64,000 nt of DNA. Origin: Burkholderia pyrrocinia (GTDB lineage Bacteria > Pseudomonadota > Gammaproteobacteria > Burkholderiales > Burkholderiaceae). Below are positions 37,060-45,321 of the stretch, piece after piece. The stretch is from contig NZ_CP094460.1 of the NCBI RefSeq assembly GCF_022809715.1, positions 930,001 to 994,000 of the forward strand. Reading direction: 5' to 3'. A program made the position numbers and the translations under genes. Position 1 is the stretch's first letter, and every line of letters starts with the position of its first letter. The notes beneath the pieces were generated by a model that did no database searches, was not told the DNA's origin, and saw only the letters and a program-made list of their open reading frames with translations.

Positions 37060-38649
37060 ATGAAGCACCTGCTGTCCCGGCTGTTCGTCAGCGCCGCGCT
37101 CGTCGCGCTTGTTCCGGCGCTGCCGGTGCAGGCCGCCACGCCGCCCGGCATCTTCGTCGTCGCCACGCAGCTCGGCGAATTCACGACCCTCGACCCGAGC
37201 GGGATCTACGAACTGGTGCCGTCCGAGTACGTCGCGAACACCTACGAACGCCTGGTGCGCGTCGACCTGAAGGACCCGACGCGCTTCGACGGGCAGATCG
37301 CGCAATCGTGGACGGTCGGCGCCGACGGCGTGACCTACACGTTCAAGCTGCGCCCCGGCCTCGCGTTCCACTCCGGCAACCCGGTGACCGCCGACGACGT
37401 CGCGTGGTCGCTGCAGCGCACCATCCTGCTCGACAAGGGGCCGGCCGGCGTGCTCGCCGATCTCGGCCTCACGAAGGCGAACGTGACCCAGAAGGTACGC
37501 GCGATCGACCCGCAGACCGTCGTGCTCGAAACCGACCGCAAGTACGCGCCGAGCTTCGTGCTCAACGTGCTGAGCGCGTGCCCGGCATCGGTGTTCGACA
37601 AGAAGCTGCTGCTGTCGCACCAGCAGGGCAACGATTTCGGCAGCGGCTGGCTCAGGACCAACGACGCGGGCTCGGGCCCGTACCAGCTCGTCAAGTGGAC
37701 GCCGAACGAAAGCATCGTGCTGCAGCGTTTCGACAAATACCGCACGCCGTACCCGATGAAGCGCGTCGTGCTGCGCCACGTGCCCGAAGCGTCCGCGCAG
37801 CGGCTGCTGCTGGAGAACGGCGACGCCGACGCCGCGCGCAACCTGAGCCCCGACAGCCTCGCCGCGCTGACGAAGGCCGGCAAGATCAAGGTCGCGTCGT
37901 GGCCGGTGTCCGCGCTGCTGTACCTGAGCCTGAACACGAAGAACCCGAACCTCGCGAAGCCCGACGTGCAGCAGGCGATGAAATGGCTCGTCGACTACGA
38001 CGGCATCCAGCGCAACATCGTCAGCACGACCTACAAGGTGCATGAAACCTTCCTGCCCGAGGGCTTCCTCGGCACGCTGAACGCGCGGCCGTACAAGCAG
38101 GACGTCGCGAAGGCGAAGGCGCTGCTCGCGAAGGCCGGCTTGCCGAACGGCTTCGACGTGACGATGGACATGCCGAACGACTATCCGTACCTCGAGATCG
38201 CGCAGGCGCTGCAGGCAAACTTCGCGCAGGGCGGCATCCGCGTGAAGCTGATCCCCGGCGATGCGAAGCAGGCGATCGGCAAGTACCGCGCGCGCCAGCA
38301 CGACATCTTCATCGGCGAATGGTCGCCCGACTACATGGACCCGAACAGCAACGCGCGCGGCTTCGCGTGGAACCCGGACAACTCGGACCAGTCGCCGACC
38401 AAGATGCTCGCGTGGCGCAATAGCTGGGACATTCCGCAACTGACGAAGGATACCGAGGCCGCGCTCGTCGAGCCGTCGCCCGCGAAGCGCGCGCAGCGGT
38501 ACGAAGCGCTGCAGAAGGCCGTGCTCGCGAACTCGCCGTTCATCATCATGTTCGAGAAGGTCGTGCAGGTCGCGACGCGTCCCGGCGCGACCGGGCCGGA
38601 AATCGGGCCGATCAACGACCTCGTGTCATACCGGACGCTCGCGAAGTAA
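37060..38649 (+). CDS. Peptide ABC transporter binding protein, orphan paralogue of ddpA
   Basis: 529 residues from ATG 37060 (GGAG 6 bases upstream) with a Sec signal (LFVSAALVALVPALPVQA). SBP family 5 domain, close in sequence to the ddpA product at 45322: blocks such as YTFKLRPGLAFHSGNPVTADDVAWS, KKLLLSHQQGNDFG and ETFLPEGFLGTLNARPYK are shared almost residue for residue. No permease or ATPase genes follow, so it may deliver a second dipeptide to the DdpBCDF machinery 8 kb away. It would act in the periplasm. Confidence 0.93.
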   Translation: MKHLLSRLFVSAALVALVPALPVQAATPPGIFVVATQLGEFTTLDPSGIYELVPSEYVANTYERLVRVDLKDPTRFDGQIAQSWTVGADGVTYTFKLRPGLAFHSGNPVTADDVAWSLQRTILLDKGPAGVLADLGLTKANVTQKVRAIDPQTVVLETDRKYAPSFVLNVLSACPASVFDKKLLLSHQQGNDFGSGWLRTNDAGSGPYQLVKWTPNESIVLQRFDKYRTPYPMKRVVLRHVPEASAQRLLLENGDADAARNLSPDSLAALTKAGKIKVASWPVSALLYLSLNTKNPNLAKPDVQQAMKWLVDYDGIQRNIVSTTYKVHETFLPEGFLGTLNARPYKQDVAKAKALLAKAGLPNGFDVTMDMPNDYPYLEIAQALQANFAQGGIRVKLIPGDAKQAIGKYRARQHDIFIGEWSPDYMDPNSNARGFAWNPDNSDQSPTKMLAWRNSWDIPQLTKDTEAALVEPSPAKRAQRYEALQKAVLANSPFIIMFEKVVQVATRPGATGPEIGPINDLVSYRTLAK

Positions 38650-38869
38650 TCGCGGCCGCGGTGCGACGTGCTGGCCGACGGGCAGGCGCAGCGCAAGGGC
38701 ACCGGACTGATGGCGCATTTCCGGTATCGGGTCGCGGCCGGCTCGGTCATCACGCTGCGCTCGACGAGCCTCGGCGGCCAGCAGCGCAACGCGATCTGGC
38801 GGCTGCGCGAAGCACCGGACATGCAGCACAGTGGGCGGCGCCCCGGCGGTCGCCGCGCACCGCCGCCGT

Positions 38870-40177
38870 TCAATTGAATGCCGCCCACACCAGATACGCA
38901 TTCAGCCCGACGATCACGATCGTCGCCGCGCCGGCGACGATCCGCAACGGCATCCGCATCGCGTAGGCGCCCATCACGTCCTCGCGCGCCGACAGCATCA
39001 GCAGCGCGATCATCGGCATCGGCAGCACGAAACTCAGCACGACCTGGCTCGCCACCATCGCGCGCGTGACGTCGCAGCCAAATGCGACCACCGCGAACGC
39101 GGGTGCGATCGTCACCGCGCGCCGCACCAATATCGACATGCGGCGGCGGATGAACCCCTGCATCACGACCTGCCCGGCCATCGTGCCGACCACCGAACTC
39201 GACACGCCCGACGTCAGCAGCGCGACGAGAAACAGCGCACCGGCCGCCGGCCCGAGCACCGGGATCAGCGTGTGATACGCGTCGCCGATGTCGGTCATGC
39301 CCGGCGCGCTCAGGTGGAACGCCGACGACGCCATCATCACCATCGCGAGATTCACGAACCCGGCCAGCCCGAGCGCGACGACGACCTCGCGGTTCGAGAA
39401 ACGCACGAGCCGCCGCCGTTCCGTGTCGTCGCGCGGCGCGGCGCGATCCTGCGTCAGGCCCGAATGCAGATACAGCGTGTGCGGCATGATCGTCGCGCCG
39501 ATGATCCCGACCGCGATCGTCAGCGCCGCATGATCCGGAATCTGCGGGACGACCAGGTGGAACGCGGCTGCGTGCCAGTCCTGCGGCGCGATCAGCAGTT
39601 CGCCGAGATAACACGCGCCGATCACGCCGACCAGCGCCGCGATCGCGGCTTCCAGCGGCCGGAAGCCGCGCTTTTCGAGCGCGAGGATCGCGCAGGTCGC
39701 GCACGCCGTCGCGATCATCCCCGCGAACAGCGACAGGTGGCACAACAGCCCGAATGCGAGCGCGCCGCCGAGGAATTCGGCGAGATCGGTCGCCATCGCG
39801 GCGATCTCGGACGCGGCCCACATGCCCCACACGACCGACGCGGGGAAACGGTCTCGGCACAGCTCCGCGAGATTGCGGCCGGTCACGATGCCGAGCTTCG
39901 CCGACATCGCCTGGAACAGCATCGCGATCGCGTTCGCGGCCAGCACGACCCACAGCAGCCGGTAGCCGTACGCGGCGCCGGCCTGGATGTTGGTCGCGAA
40001 GTTGCCGGGATCCATATAGCCGATCGACGCGATCACGGCCGGGCCGACGAACGGCAGCAGCGCGGCGACACCGGTGCGGCGCCCTTCCAGCGCGGCGCGC
40101 GCCGCGTCGTCGGCGCGCTCGGGAGACAGAGCCGGCAGCGCGAAGCCGCCGGCGGATTTGCTCGTGACGGGAACCAT
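38870..40177 (-). CDS. mntH: NRAMP family manganese/divalent metal importer
   Basis: 435 residues from ATG 40177; the longer frame adds 26 polar residues. NRAMP metal-site motifs are present: D56-P-G-N59 in TM1 and M231-P-H233 in TM6 (GATIMPHTLYLHSGL). About 11 TM segments. It imports Mn2+ (and Fe2+) with protons. It lies 96 bases downstream of the oxalate decarboxylase on the same strand, with a GC stem (40231-40253) between them, so the two probably form an operon. Oxalate decarboxylases need Mn, so the pairing is functionally sensible. Confidence 0.93.
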   Translation of the reverse strand: MVPVTSKSAGGFALPALSPERADDAARAALEGRRTGVAALLPFVGPAVIASIGYMDPGNFATNIQAGAAYGYRLLWVVLAANAIAMLFQAMSAKLGIVTGRNLAELCRDRFPASVVWGMWAASEIAAMATDLAEFLGGALAFGLLCHLSLFAGMIATACATCAILALEKRGFRPLEAAIAALVGVIGACYLGELLIAPQDWHAAAFHLVVPQIPDHAALTIAVGIIGATIMPHTLYLHSGLTQDRAAPRDDTERRRLVRFSNREVVVALGLAGFVNLAMVMMASSAFHLSAPGMTDIGDAYHTLIPVLGPAAGALFLVALLTSGVSSSVVGTMAGQVVMQGFIRRRMSILVRRAVTIAPAFAVVAFGCDVTRAMVASQVVLSFVLPMPMIALLMLSAREDVMGAYAMRMPLRIVAGAATIVIVGLNAYLVWAAFN

Positions 40178-40230
40178 GGTGTGTTGTATTCCGTTCGGAT
40201 AAGGAAGGCTGGCCCTGAAGCGGGCACCGC

Positions 40231-40253
40231 GGCCGGCCTGCCGCCTGCCGGCC
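40231..40253 (-). promoter_or_regulatory. Intercistronic stem, oxdC-mntH
   Basis: GGCCGGC (40231-40237) and GCCGGCC (40247-40253) with a 9-base loop and no T-run. It is more likely an mRNA processing or stability element, or an attenuating hairpin, than a terminator. Confidence 0.35.
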
Positions 40254-40273
40254 ACGGCAGAACGACGGCGGCG

Positions 40274-41530
40274 TTACAGCGGCACGACGTCCGGGCGGTT
40301 GCGCGGAAACTGCGCGATCACGTCCGGCGCGAGGTTCAGGTGCGCCTCGACGAGCTTCGGCGGCGTGTGCGCGAGCCAGTCGGACAGCGACACCTCGGCG
40401 TAGCGGTCGGTCTTGAAGATCTCGAGGAACACCAGGTCGGTCTTGCCGGTGTTCTGCACGTAGTGGCCGAGGCTCTTCTTCACGTAGCCGACGTCGCCCG
40501 CGCGGAAGTCGGCCGTCTGCGCCTTCGGCCCCGTGTCGAACACGGTCATCCTGGCCTCGCCCTGCAGGTAGTACTGCCATTCGTCCGCGTTCGGATGCCA
40601 GTGCAGCTCGCGCATGCCGCCCGGATGCACGGTGACGAACGCCGCCGCGACGGTCGTCGACACGTTGAAGTTGGTGCTGTCCGCGATCCGCACTTCGCCG
40701 CCGCGCGTCTTCCTGACCGGCTTCATGTCGCCGAGCGAGAAGATGAACGGATGCGGCGGCGCACCGGCCGACGAAGCCGACGCGCGCTGCGCTTGCGCAA
40801 GCGGGCCGGGCTCGTCGCCCTGGAAGATCCACAGGTTGTCGAGCGGAACGTTCCTGAACGCATCGGCCGGCACGCCGAAGTTCAGCGCGAGCACGTCGGG
40901 CGGCGTATGCGCGATCCAGTCGGTCAACAGCAGCGTATTGAATTCCGACGCACGGCCGTTATCGAACGCGAGCAGGAATTCGGCGCCGTCGGTGCCGAGG
41001 CCCTGCAGTGAATGCGGCAGGCCCGGCGGGAAATACCAGAGATCGCCGGTTTTCACGTCCTGCACCGACGGCCGCCCCAGTTCGTCGAGCACCGTGATCC
41101 GGCAGCGGCCGTCGAGCATGATCGCCCACTCGGCCTGCTGGTGCCAGTGCATCTCGCGAATGCCGCCGCGCGTCAGGCGCATGTTGACGCCGGAAATGGT
41201 TTCCGAAATCGCAAAATCGTCCTGCGTGACTTCGCGCGCCCACCCGCCATTTTGAATTCGTTTATGGGCATTATTGAACGACGCCCAGAATAATGGCATC
41301 CCGTTGATATCGGTGGCCGGCGGATCCTGAAAAGACGGAAACTGGTTGGCGATTGCCGGATTTTTCGGACCAGGATCGGTCAGGCTCTGGCGGTTGCGCG
41401 CATTCACAGCGCCTTCCGGCGGGCTGTCCGGATTGCCGAACGAGGCGGCCTTGGCCGATACCGCGATGCCCGCGGCGGCAATGGCGCCGGCCGTACCCGC
41501 CAGCATCTTGCGTCGAGAAAGATTCGTCAT
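40274..41530 (-). CDS. oxdC: Oxalate decarboxylase, bicupin, Tat-exported
   Basis: 418 residues. A twin-arginine signal (LSRRKMLAGTAGAIAAAGIAVSAKAA) predicts folded export to the periplasm. There are two cupin domains: N-terminal ligands H128, H130, E134, H173; C-terminal H310, H312, E317, H356. The active-site lid 195-199 reads SEFNT, where Bacillus OxdC has SENST; the proton-donor Glu196 is kept, which favours decarboxylase over oxidase activity. Reaction: oxalate to formate and CO2, Mn-dependent. It is first in a probable operon with the Mn importer. Upstream is an AT-rich 420-base region. Confidence 0.93.
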   Translation of the reverse strand: MTNLSRRKMLAGTAGAIAAAGIAVSAKAASFGNPDSPPEGAVNARNRQSLTDPGPKNPAIANQFPSFQDPPATDINGMPLFWASFNNAHKRIQNGGWAREVTQDDFAISETISGVNMRLTRGGIREMHWHQQAEWAIMLDGRCRITVLDELGRPSVQDVKTGDLWYFPPGLPHSLQGLGTDGAEFLLAFDNGRASEFNTLLLTDWIAHTPPDVLALNFGVPADAFRNVPLDNLWIFQGDEPGPLAQAQRASASSAGAPPHPFIFSLGDMKPVRKTRGGEVRIADSTNFNVSTTVAAAFVTVHPGGMRELHWHPNADEWQYYLQGEARMTVFDTGPKAQTADFRAGDVGYVKKSLGHYVQNTGKTDLVFLEIFKTDRYAEVSLSDWLAHTPPKLVEAHLNLAPDVIAQFPRNRPDVVPL

Positions 41531-41952
41531 GATTTCCTCTTCATTCTTGCGATTGAGCGAATTTCCATTACGGAATACTTGCCGTTTTTCTGATTATCGA
41601 AAATCGAACACCCCGTGACGCAAGTTAAATCCAAATCGCCACAAAACTTAAATGAATTATTAATCTGAATTAATGATTTAATCTGATCGGCTTTAATTTT
41701 GTAATTATTGCGGTGCGGAGGGGTGCCGGGCGGCGACGGATGTCGGCGAATCGGTCAGGTCCGGTGAATACGGAAATACGACCGTGGTAGGTCGTGATGT
41801 CACGAATGGCGACGAGAAACGATTGATGCGCGCAACGCGCGATCACCGATGCGATACGATGCAGTCGATTCGGATCACTGATCGTGAAAAACGGAAAACA
41901 GGCGAACGCCGATACGTCGAACATCGGCTAACCGGGCCGCGTCGGCCACGGT
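41531..41952. other. AT-rich gap upstream of oxdC
   Basis: No gene. The stretch 41560-41720 is far more AT-rich than anything nearby, with direct repeats TTAATCTGA at 41660-41668 and 41678-41686. It likely holds the oxdC promoter and a regulator or H-NS-type binding region. The hipA stop lies at the far end. Confidence 0.5.
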
Positions 41953-43287
41953 TTACTCCCGCGGCATGTCGGCGAGCCGTTGCGCGGCGAACCGCAATCC
42001 GCCCAGAATGCGCTCCGCGACCCTCGCCGGAAACCCGGGAGGCAGTGCAGCGCCGACCGACTCGATCACGTGCGGCGTCATCGCAATGAGCCGTTCGACG
42101 ATCGGCGTCGCGATATCGCCGAGCAGGCAATATTCGGCCATTGCGGTGAAGTGCCGTCGCGTGATGTCGCGCATCGCATAGTGCTTGCGCTTGCCGTGCA
42201 CGGCCATCGCGAGCTTCGCCTTGTGCCACGACCACTGGTTCGCGCCATCGCCTTCGACCGGCCAGATCGACATCACGTCGTAAAGCGGCGTGAGGCGGAA
42301 ACGGCCGCCCGGCAGCAGGCGCAGGCTGAAGTTCTTCGCATGCCCGTCCGGTGCAGCGAGCATCCAGAACACGATCAGGGCCGCGAACAGTGTGTCGAGA
42401 TCCTCGCGCGCCGTTTCCGAACGGCGCAGAAGGCCGGCCAGGTCGGGCACGCCGGGGCCGCCCTGCGACTCGTACTTCAGGTGAGGCGGCACGCCGAGCG
42501 CCTGGCAGAAATCCTCCTGCGGCAAGCGCAACAGCCACCCGCCGTCACGATGCAACACACGATCGAACCGTTCGACCGACAGTACCTTGTGCGCGCCGAA
42601 ACGCACGATTTCCGCACCCGCCGCGGGCAGGCCGAACGCTCGCAGGATCGCGAGACACAGCCACTCGTTCTCGACGGAGGCCGTGAGATCGGCCCGCTTG
42701 TTGCCGACCAGCCCGAGCGGCAACTTGAGAATATGCGTCGTCGGCGTGGCGCCATGCGGGCGCATCCAGCGCCCGTCGTGAAACAGCAGTGCGGTCTTTT
42801 CCTGCGCACCGGCCAGCGACAGCCGGAAATCGTCGTCGTCTTCGGCCCCCGTCGCCACACCGCTCGCCTGATCGAGCACGCGTGCGACGTCCTCGTCCGA
42901 CAGCGGCGTACCGTCGATGCGATCCAGGCCGGCTGGCGCATCGTCTTCGCCGAGCAATTGCACCGCCCCGACGCAGTCACGGCCGAGCGCAGCAAGCAGA
43001 TCGAACGGCTCGGTCGTCGCCGTGCCGAACCGGGCGGCCAATCGGCGCCGAATGGCGTCGCTGTCCGGAAGCAGGTTGTCGAAGTAATGATTGACGCGTT
43101 CGCCGCGCAACGGGGCATCGCCGACACCAAACGGCAGCGACAGCGACAACGGGCGGCCGACGGCCGACTGCTTCCAGCCGGCGTCGTACAGCAGCTCCAT
43201 GTCGCCGCGAGCGGGAATCCGCCATGTGCCGACCCTCTGGCCATTCGTCCAGATCGACAGCGCGCGCGTGTGCGATTTGCGTCCCAT
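41953..43287 (-). CDS. hipA: HipA-family serine/threonine kinase toxin
   Basis: 444 residues, the HipA length. The N-terminal HipA_N domain (about 1-110) is followed by the kinase: glycine-rich/ATP segment FRLSLAGAQEKTALLF (155-169), GATPTTHILKLP (179-190), catalytic D314 and N319 in APDGHAKNFS, and metal-binding D337 in LTPLYDVMS. The catalytic residues are intact. HipA phosphorylates tRNA synthetases and slows growth until bound by HipB. It starts 3 bases after the hipB stop. It is an intact toxin-antitoxin pair with no sign of decay. Confidence 0.95.
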   Translation of the reverse strand: MGRKSHTRALSIWTNGQRVGTWRIPARGDMELLYDAGWKQSAVGRPLSLSLPFGVGDAPLRGERVNHYFDNLLPDSDAIRRRLAARFGTATTEPFDLLAALGRDCVGAVQLLGEDDAPAGLDRIDGTPLSDEDVARVLDQASGVATGAEDDDDFRLSLAGAQEKTALLFHDGRWMRPHGATPTTHILKLPLGLVGNKRADLTASVENEWLCLAILRAFGLPAAGAEIVRFGAHKVLSVERFDRVLHRDGGWLLRLPQEDFCQALGVPPHLKYESQGGPGVPDLAGLLRRSETAREDLDTLFAALIVFWMLAAPDGHAKNFSLRLLPGGRFRLTPLYDVMSIWPVEGDGANQWSWHKAKLAMAVHGKRKHYAMRDITRRHFTAMAEYCLLGDIATPIVERLIAMTPHVIESVGAALPPGFPARVAERILGGLRFAAQRLADMPRE

Positions 43288-43290
43288 CGC

Positions 43291-43539
43291 TTACCACTCG
43301 GCGGCGGCTGAGTCGCGCCCGTCCTTCGTGCGGATGCTGAGTTCGAGACCGTACAGCGCGGTCAGCTCGAGCAGCTGGCTGAGCGACAGGCTTTCGGTAC
43401 GCGTGGTTTCGAGCAGCGACAGTCGCGACTGGCCCACGCCGATTCGCACTGCCGCTTCAGCTTGCGTCAGACCCTTGGCTTGACGCGCGGAAGACAGGAT
43501 TTCGCCCAGTTGCGCGGGCGTATTGACGATGAAATTCAC
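43291..43539 (-). CDS. hipB: HipB-type HTH antitoxin
   Basis: 82 residues from GTG 43539 (weak CAGGA upstream); the extension to 43587 would read through the operator repeats. XRE-type helix-turn-helix: LGEILSSARQAKGLTQAEAAVRIGVGQSRLSLLETTRTESLSLSQLLELTALYGLELSI. It neutralises HipA and, as a dimer, represses the operon; the four repeats directly upstream are its natural binding sites. Confidence 0.93.
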   Translation of the reverse strand: MNFIVNTPAQLGEILSSARQAKGLTQAEAAVRIGVGQSRLSLLETTRTESLSLSQLLELTALYGLELSIRTKDGRDSAAAEW

Positions 43540-43556
43540 GGCGCGTATTCCTGTAG

Positions 43557-43651
43557 GCAATAAACGCAGTATATTCCCGACAGGCATAAACGCAAATTAT
43601 TCCCCACATGCATAAACGCGAAATATGCCTGTCAGACATAAAACTCCCCTT
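43557..43651. promoter_or_regulatory. Four 26-bp-spaced repeats, hipBA operator
   Basis: TAAACGC begins at 43561, 43587 and 43613, and a degenerate TAAAAC at 43639: exactly 26 bases each time. Each copy sits in a longer unit (GCATAAACGC, then an A/T tract and TTCCCC). They lie just upstream of hipB on the minus strand. E. coli hipBA also has several spaced operators. Confidence 0.85.
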
Positions 43652-43744
43652 GCACACCACCACCCCGCCGCCGAACGCGCTTTCGACCCTATCACCCATC
43701 CTCACACCATAGTTTTTATCCGCTGGCGCGAATGATTTTGGCTT

Positions 43745-43789
43745 TGTTAGATGGATGACATTCGATCAACAGACGACAACGATCTAACA
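43745..43789. promoter_or_regulatory. TGTTAGAT inverted repeat ahead of rpiR
   Basis: TGTTAGAT (43745-43752) and ATCTAACA (43782-43789) flank 29 bases, ending 4 bases before the rpiR start codon. It is a candidate autoregulatory operator of the ddp operon. Confidence 0.5.
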
Positions 43790-43793
43790 TCCA

Positions 43794-44669
43794 ATGACCT
43801 GCGCGTTTGCCCGTACCGTCGAATCCCGCTATGCCGAGCTGACGCCGACCGCCAAGCGCATCGCGAGCTACATGCTCGCGAACCTCGACCGGCTTGGACT
43901 CGAGACGGCCGACCAGATCGCGCAGCAGGCCGGCACGAGCGGCATCTCGGTCGGGCGCTTCCTGCGCAGCGTCGGCTACCGCAATCTCGACGACCTGAAG
44001 CGCGAACTGCGCGGCGGCGGCGATCGCCCGTGGATGATCACCGACCGGCTCGACGAATACCGCCGCGTCGCCGGCACGCAACCGGCCGAAGACAGCGGCA
44101 GCGACGGCACGCTCGCGTCGTCGCTCGAACGCGAGCTCGATGCGATCCGCCACGTGTACCGGCTCGCCGAAGGCCCCGTGTTCGCGCAGGTCGCCGATCG
44201 CATCGCGCATGCCGACGCCGTATTCATCCTCGGCATCCAGTCGACGCGCGGCATCAGCAACGCGTTCAGCAGCTACCTCGAATACCTGCGCCCGCGCGTG
44301 TTCTATTCCGACGGCCAGTCGGGTTCGTATGTCGATTCGCTGAACTCCGAATTCGAGCGGCCGTACTGCATCGTCACCGACACGCGCGCGTATTCGCGCA
44401 GCGCACGCCGCTATTGCCAGGCGGCCGCCGAGCTTGGGCAGCCGTTCGCGCTGGTCACCGATCTCTCGTGCCCGTGGGCACGCGAATGGCCGGCCGACCT
44501 GCTGCAGGTGAAGACCGACGTCGGCCAGTTCTGGGATTCGCTCGCGCCGCTCACCTGCCTGTTCAACCTGCTGATCACGGCCGTCGTCGACCGCCTCGGC
44601 CCCGCGATCGACCGGCGCGTCGCGCGCAACCGCGAACTGCAGCACACGTTCGACCAATTCGAATCCTGA
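43794..44669 (+). CDS. RpiR-family regulator of the ddp operon
   Basis: 291 residues. The N-terminal RpiR HTH (about 1-77: ARTVESRYAELTPTAKRIASYMLANLDRLGLETADQIAQQAGTSGISVGRFLRSVGY) is followed by a SIS domain (about 115-260), normally a phosphosugar sensor. It is the first gene of the operon, 27 bases before ddpX. A SIS sensor suggests that a muropeptide-derived sugar phosphate or dipeptide signal controls dipeptide recycling; this is inference. Confidence 0.93.
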   Translation: MTCAFARTVESRYAELTPTAKRIASYMLANLDRLGLETADQIAQQAGTSGISVGRFLRSVGYRNLDDLKRELRGGGDRPWMITDRLDEYRRVAGTQPAEDSGSDGTLASSLERELDAIRHVYRLAEGPVFAQVADRIAHADAVFILGIQSTRGISNAFSSYLEYLRPRVFYSDGQSGSYVDSLNSEFERPYCIVTDTRAYSRSARRYCQAAAELGQPFALVTDLSCPWAREWPADLLQVKTDVGQFWDSLAPLTCLFNLLITAVVDRLGPAIDRRVARNRELQHTFDQFES

Positions 44670-44696
44670 GCGAGCCTGAACCAACCTGAACCGCCG

Positions 44697-45260
44697 ATGA
44701 ACGACCACCGCCTCGTCGAAATCACGCCCGCCACGCATCGCGTCGACCTCGATCTCGTCTACGCGACCGACCGCAACCTGACCGGCAAGCCGATCTACCG
44801 CCGCGCGCACTGCCTGCTGCTGGAGCCGGCCGAAGCCGCATTGCGCCGCGCGGTGGACGTCGCCGCGCAGGCCGGCTTCACGCTGCGCATCTACGACGCG
44901 TACCGGCCGCCGCAAGCGCAGCAGGTGCTGTGGGATTTCCTGCCCGATCCGAACTTCATCGCCGATCTCGGCCGCGGCTCGAATCACAGCCGCGGCACCG
45001 CGCTCGACCTGACGCTGGTCGGCGCGAACGGCGAGCCGCTCGACATGGGCACGGGCTTCGACGAGATGGTCGCCGCGTCCGGCCATTTCCACGCAGGGCT
45101 GCCCGAAGCCGTGCAACGCAACCGCCTGCTGCTGCTCGGCGTGATGCACGCGGCCGGCTTCGCGCACATCGACAGCGAATGGTGGCACTACGAACTGCCC
45201 GGCTCGCACGCGTTGCCGCAGATCGACAACGCGGCGAGCGGCCCGTGGCGCCTGATGTGA
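44697..45260 (+). CDS. ddpX: D-alanyl-D-alanine dipeptidase (DdpX/VanX type)
   Basis: 187 residues, the DdpX length. The zinc site is complete: His and Asp in SNHSRGTALDLTL, and catalytic Glu plus His in DSEWWHYEL. The substrate Arg region RIYDAYRPPQAQQVLWDF is conserved. It splits D-Ala-D-Ala in the cytoplasm into two D-Ala for catabolism. In vancomycin-resistant Gram-positives VanX serves resistance; here its place beside the ABC importer shows a nutrient and recycling role. Confidence 0.95.
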   Translation: MNDHRLVEITPATHRVDLDLVYATDRNLTGKPIYRRAHCLLLEPAEAALRRAVDVAAQAGFTLRIYDAYRPPQAQQVLWDFLPDPNFIADLGRGSNHSRGTALDLTLVGANGEPLDMGTGFDEMVAASGHFHAGLPEAVQRNRLLLLGVMHAAGFAHIDSEWWHYELPGSHALPQIDNAASGPWRLM

Positions 45261-45321
45261 TGCACGTCCCGTTATCGTTTTACGTTCACCCATTGCACGT
45301 TCACCTCACGATGGAGCGCAC

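Noticed and set aside
43557..43651. CRISPR-like short repeats
   Set aside because: The step is only 26 bases, the repeated core is 7-10 bases and there are no unique spacers or cas genes; position and HipB context make it an operator array.
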